Shown here: one piece after another, positions 61,901 to 64,000 of the stretch | Position numbering within the stretch: position 1 is the first letter of the stretch | How the letters are laid out: the number at the start of each line of letters is the position of its first letter | NCBI GenBank assembly: GCA_026874595.1 | Contig: CM049318.1 | Span: 21,429,456-21,493,455 of the forward strand | Source of the DNA: Sipunculus nudus | Lineage: Eukaryota; Annelida; Sipuncula; Golfingiida; Sipunculidae | Direction of reading: 5' to 3' | DNA: 64,000 bases | The notes under the pieces: generated by a model | Database searches by the model: none | Seen by the model: the letters and a program-made list of their open reading frames with translations, nothing else | What the model was told of the DNA's origin: nothing | Position numbers and translations under genes: made by a program

Positions 61901-64000
61901 CAGGAGGATGTTTAACTCCGAAGTTACTTCTCGTTACAGACACCGAGATAAGCTCCGGCCTGATGAGCCAGTAGGCTCAGGGGTAAAGCTGAACAGACTT
62001 TACCTTTAATCATTTTATCTACATGTGCTTTTCCTAGAGGAGTTTGCATGCAGGAATGTGCAGTTTCAGATTTTTCTGACTTCATTATGCATTTAGTGCA
62101 AAGATTTATATGTTGAGTCAAAACTCTGTGATAAATCCCAGTGTAAAATCCACTTCAATTTTTTTTATAAGAAATTGGGCTCCAATGACACATGTAATCT
62201 GCTTATGTGTATATATGTCCATTATATCTCTAAAAATTGAATTTCACAGGACTCCTGCATCCCTGGTTGCTGTTCATGTTAACATGATAGGACTTAAGCG
62301 CCTCCTGGTGGTTGTTCATGTTACTACAAGTGCACTGCTCCATCCCTTGATTGCTTTACCTCGCCACAGCTTGCAGAATTGTACACAAAATAGTATGACT
62401 TTGCTTGTTAGGGATTTGTGGGCTTTAAAATTACAGTTCACAATACACTGGAGCTTCTAAATACAAAAGCAATGCAGATATAATTGGAATGAGGAGAGGA
62501 ATGTATTAAAACGTTGAGTAAGAACTGTTTCAAGACAAATTACATAAACATGGATATCTGTGGTAAGGACTTCGTGTAATAAGCAGGGTTTTTCCTTGAA
62601 TTGTGACACATTTTTTTTAGTTTCAAGGGTGAGACAAGTAGTCCCAGTAATCCTAATATTCCTGGAAGATGTTGTTTTGAATACAAACAACCTCTGGTGG
62701 AGGGGTTTTACCTGGCTTGAGGTCGTAATGGATGACTGGTGGTTTGATCTCGTTCAGATACTTGAGGGCGCTGACAGTCTGTACAACAATGGACCGGGCC
62801 TCCTTCTCTGTAATGCTTTTATTTTGTTTTAGGTAGAAGTCTAGGTCGTTTCCATCACAGTATTCTAATACTGTACAGAATCTGTAAGTACATACACAAA
62901 TGTATAAATAGATAAGTCATCAAGTAATGAAACCCATGATGTTATAAAAACTGACTGAAATGTGCCAGTAATGATCATTTAAACTGAACTGTAATATGCA
63001 ATTATATTACTTTAATTATTATAATGTGCAGACAAAGATTTTGTGCAAGTTTGTCCAAATACTTTCCATATTATATGATCAATTTCAAAACACTTTTCAC
63101 AATAGTAAATGATTAACTCTGTAATGTCTGAGCAACTGTAAATTATATAACTATCATGCACTGACTATATTATTAAAAGATTCAACTATTCTGTGCTTGT
63201 CATTATAAAACTTAAAAATAATCACACATCATCAGTATAAAGCATCAATAATACGCTGGCCACCAACATCAAATAAACAGCCATAAAGATGTATTTTTTA
63301 TTCAAAGAACCTGGTCTCACAACTGAACCATAATCCAATCTAGAGACAACAAAGCTTAACGAATTACTGGGTTATATAATCAAGAGTTTTAGACATATTT
63401 TACACCAATGACTTGTTGCATGCAATACTTACGAATTATTATCTATTTCAAAGACATCATAAAGTTTGACTATTCTTGGATGGTTCAGTTGTTTATGTAT
63501 GTTGTACTCCCTCAAGGCATGCCTGAAAGCAAACATTCATTTAAAGTCAAATTGATATTTGGGTAGTTTCCTTTCAAAATCAATTAGATTGGCACAATTT
63601 TGCATAATTGATCACAAACAAAGTCCTATCAAAATATTCTAATCCTGTCAGAGAAACAAGCAAAATTCATGGATTTCAGTCCCCTGCTTATGCCTCTTGT
63701 TGTCTTTATGCTAACCTGATCAATATGTTTAAGTTTTTATGTTTGCCTGAAGATGTCTCAACATGTCATATGGGTTGTATTTAGTTTTCATGCTGCCCTG
63801 AAGATATCTCCACGTCATAATTTTGGCTTTGAAACAAGAACAAAATTCTTTCAATCATGGAAAATGATTTTACAATCAATTTCAACCATTAATATCTATA
63901 GCCTGATGTCATACTCACTTGATGTAGTTGGCTTTCTTGTCATCTTTCCACTCCTTATTGAGCTGGTGAATTTTACAGGCTGCGTACCTCTGTTCTTTCA
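55930..64000 (-). CDS. TLK: Tousled-like kinase, kinase-domain exons (partial, runs off right edge)
   Basis: Nuclear Ser/Thr kinase; the family phosphorylates the histone chaperone ASF1 and acts in chromatin assembly. Exons on minus: 63919-64000 (open at the edge), 63433-63522, 62712-62881, 61440-61578, 60728-60839, 59984-60091, 55930-56030. All have GT/AG borders and continuous phase. Read in order: [15 protein letters not shown] (ATP-site Lys), [39 protein letters not shown] (hinge), [15 protein letters not shown] (catalytic loop, HYD in place of HRD as is usual in TLKs), [40 protein letters not shown] (P+1), [57 protein letters not shown]. The N-terminal coiled-coil part lies beyond the window. 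The last coding exon is unclear: 55930 ends in a donor (AA|GTGAGT), and a candidate acceptor at 55109 would give a short tail ending at TGA 55067-55069. Confidence 0.93.
56181..56603. mobile_element. MITE-like repeat, GTCCCCTGCTTCTGC ends, in kinase intron
   Basis: It starts GTCCCCTGCTTCTGCCTCTT and ends GCGGAAGCAGGAGAC, an inverted terminal repeat of ~15 bp. Inside, CTGAAGATGT-TCCA-ATGT blocks repeat twice. A 5' part of the same element is found at 63677-63855. The 3' part contains ACTGACAGACAGAGGGACAG. Classification beyond TIR element is uncertain. Confidence 0.6.
56604..59983 (-). other. kinase intron, mostly repeats and AT-rich DNA
   Basis: 3.9-kb intron between kinase exons 59984 and 56030, counting the element at 56181. 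Left part unremarkable. The right part carries the duplicated block and hairpin head described separately. Confidence 0.6.
58380..59812 (-). repeat. inverted tandem-repeat element with hairpin/GTCCGTC head, ~680-bp units
   Basis: GGCAAAATTTAAGGTACTGATTTTATATTTATGCTAA-type blocks (58549 and 59235), GGTATACAATTGAATCTTGA and TTTGGGCCCAT-ACTT recur about 685 bp apart. At the right end CGGACGGACGGATGAACGAC, GACGGACAAAGG and the hairpin TAGCTCAGATGACT-TAT-AGTCAGCTGAGCTA lead to AAAAA at 59812. That is the inverse of the heads at 1800 and 22710. The monomer itself is unlike theirs. Confidence 0.75.
60577..60764 (-). repeat. 74-bp tandem triplication of a kinase exon end and its splice donor
   Basis: AACCTTTTTGCCATACAGGC and the following ACTGGTAAAATATCACACC occur at 60725 (the true exon end), 60651 and, with a few changes, 60577. 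Each copy can encode [12 protein letters not shown] on the minus strand. The first two keep the donor AAG|GTTAGTC; the third has ATTAATC instead. The middle copy is preceded by AATAG, a possible acceptor. Confidence 0.85.
61700..62008 (+). mobile_element. tRNA-derived SINE in kinase intron
   Basis: GGGGGTGGTGCTGTAATGGT opens a tRNA-like head with B-box-like GAGTTTGAATCCC (61758-61770) and a closing GCACCCCC that pairs with the start. It is followed by a ~230-bp body with GGACTAGGATCCCGTCCAGG and GATGAGCCAGTAGGCTCAGG, ending near GACTTTACCTTTA. It lies antisense to the host gene. The small frames over it on both strands are spurious. Confidence 0.7.
63665..63855. mobile_element. partial copy of the 56181 MITE-like repeat
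   Basis: GTCCCCTGCTTATGCCTCTT, AACCTGATCAATATGTTTAA, GCCTGAAGATGTCTCAACAT and CCCTGAAGATATCTCCACGT match 56181-56360 in order. The 3' half and its terminal repeat are missing. Confidence 0.65.

Noticed and set aside
62110-62832. Plus-strand frames of 90-116 codons at the kinase locus
   Set aside because: Intronic or antisense to the kinase exon 62712-62881; no independent support.

Overview
The window looks like nuclear DNA of a lophotrochozoan animal, most likely a mollusc. It is AT-rich, has spliced genes with GT/AG introns, many (AT)n runs, SINEs, a Penelope-like element and pogo/Tigger-type transposons. It also has 'TTTTTAGCTCAG...GTCCGTCGTCCGTC' repeats of a kind I associate with bivalve genomes. 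The species call is inference. There is no bacterial or viral coding.

Two gene families account for the recognisable coding. (1) Three GT31 glycosyltransferase genes of the core-1 beta-1,3-galactosyltransferase (C1GALT1/T-synthase) type share the same three-exon structure (349 + 671 + 150 nt, 389 aa). Copy A is on + (9638-21432, open). Copy B is on - (24060-30559, a pseudogene with at least five lesions). Copy C is on - (40079-46982, open). A and B face each other tail to tail, and their introns and 5' flanks match as an inverted duplication. (2) The right end holds seven exons of a Tousled-like kinase gene on - (55930-64000). They cover most of the kinase domain and the gene runs off the right edge.

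The rest is repeats. The left end (1.8-7.2 kb) carries two satellite-like arrays, a ~337-bp monomer with higher-order structure and a ~280-bp dimer, both marked by a GGTGGCGCCACC palindrome. Intron 2 of copy A carries a 5'-truncated Penelope-like element (14595-15940) and a 1.9-kb pogo/Tigger-type element (16167-18074). The matching intron of copy B keeps both sites empty, so target duplications can be read by paralogue comparison. Between A and B lies a third array (22.7-24.0 kb). Its hairpin-and-GTCCGTC head matches those at 1.8 kb and, inverted, at 59.8 kb. Between B and C (30.7-40 kb) there are only repeats, including a second Tigger-type copy (36337-37977). From 47 to 55 kb I see short tandem duplications, a deletion-derived MITE and no convincing gene.

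The genes do not form a pathway. The GT31 copies would act in Golgi mucin-type O-glycosylation, and the kinase in nuclear chromatin assembly. The most unusual points are the paralogue-resolved insertions, the shared-head repeat family, a 74-bp tandem duplication of a kinase exon end with its splice donor, a hammerhead-like remnant at the 3' end of the Penelope element, and loss of a normally conserved Cys pair in the C1GALT1-like proteins.
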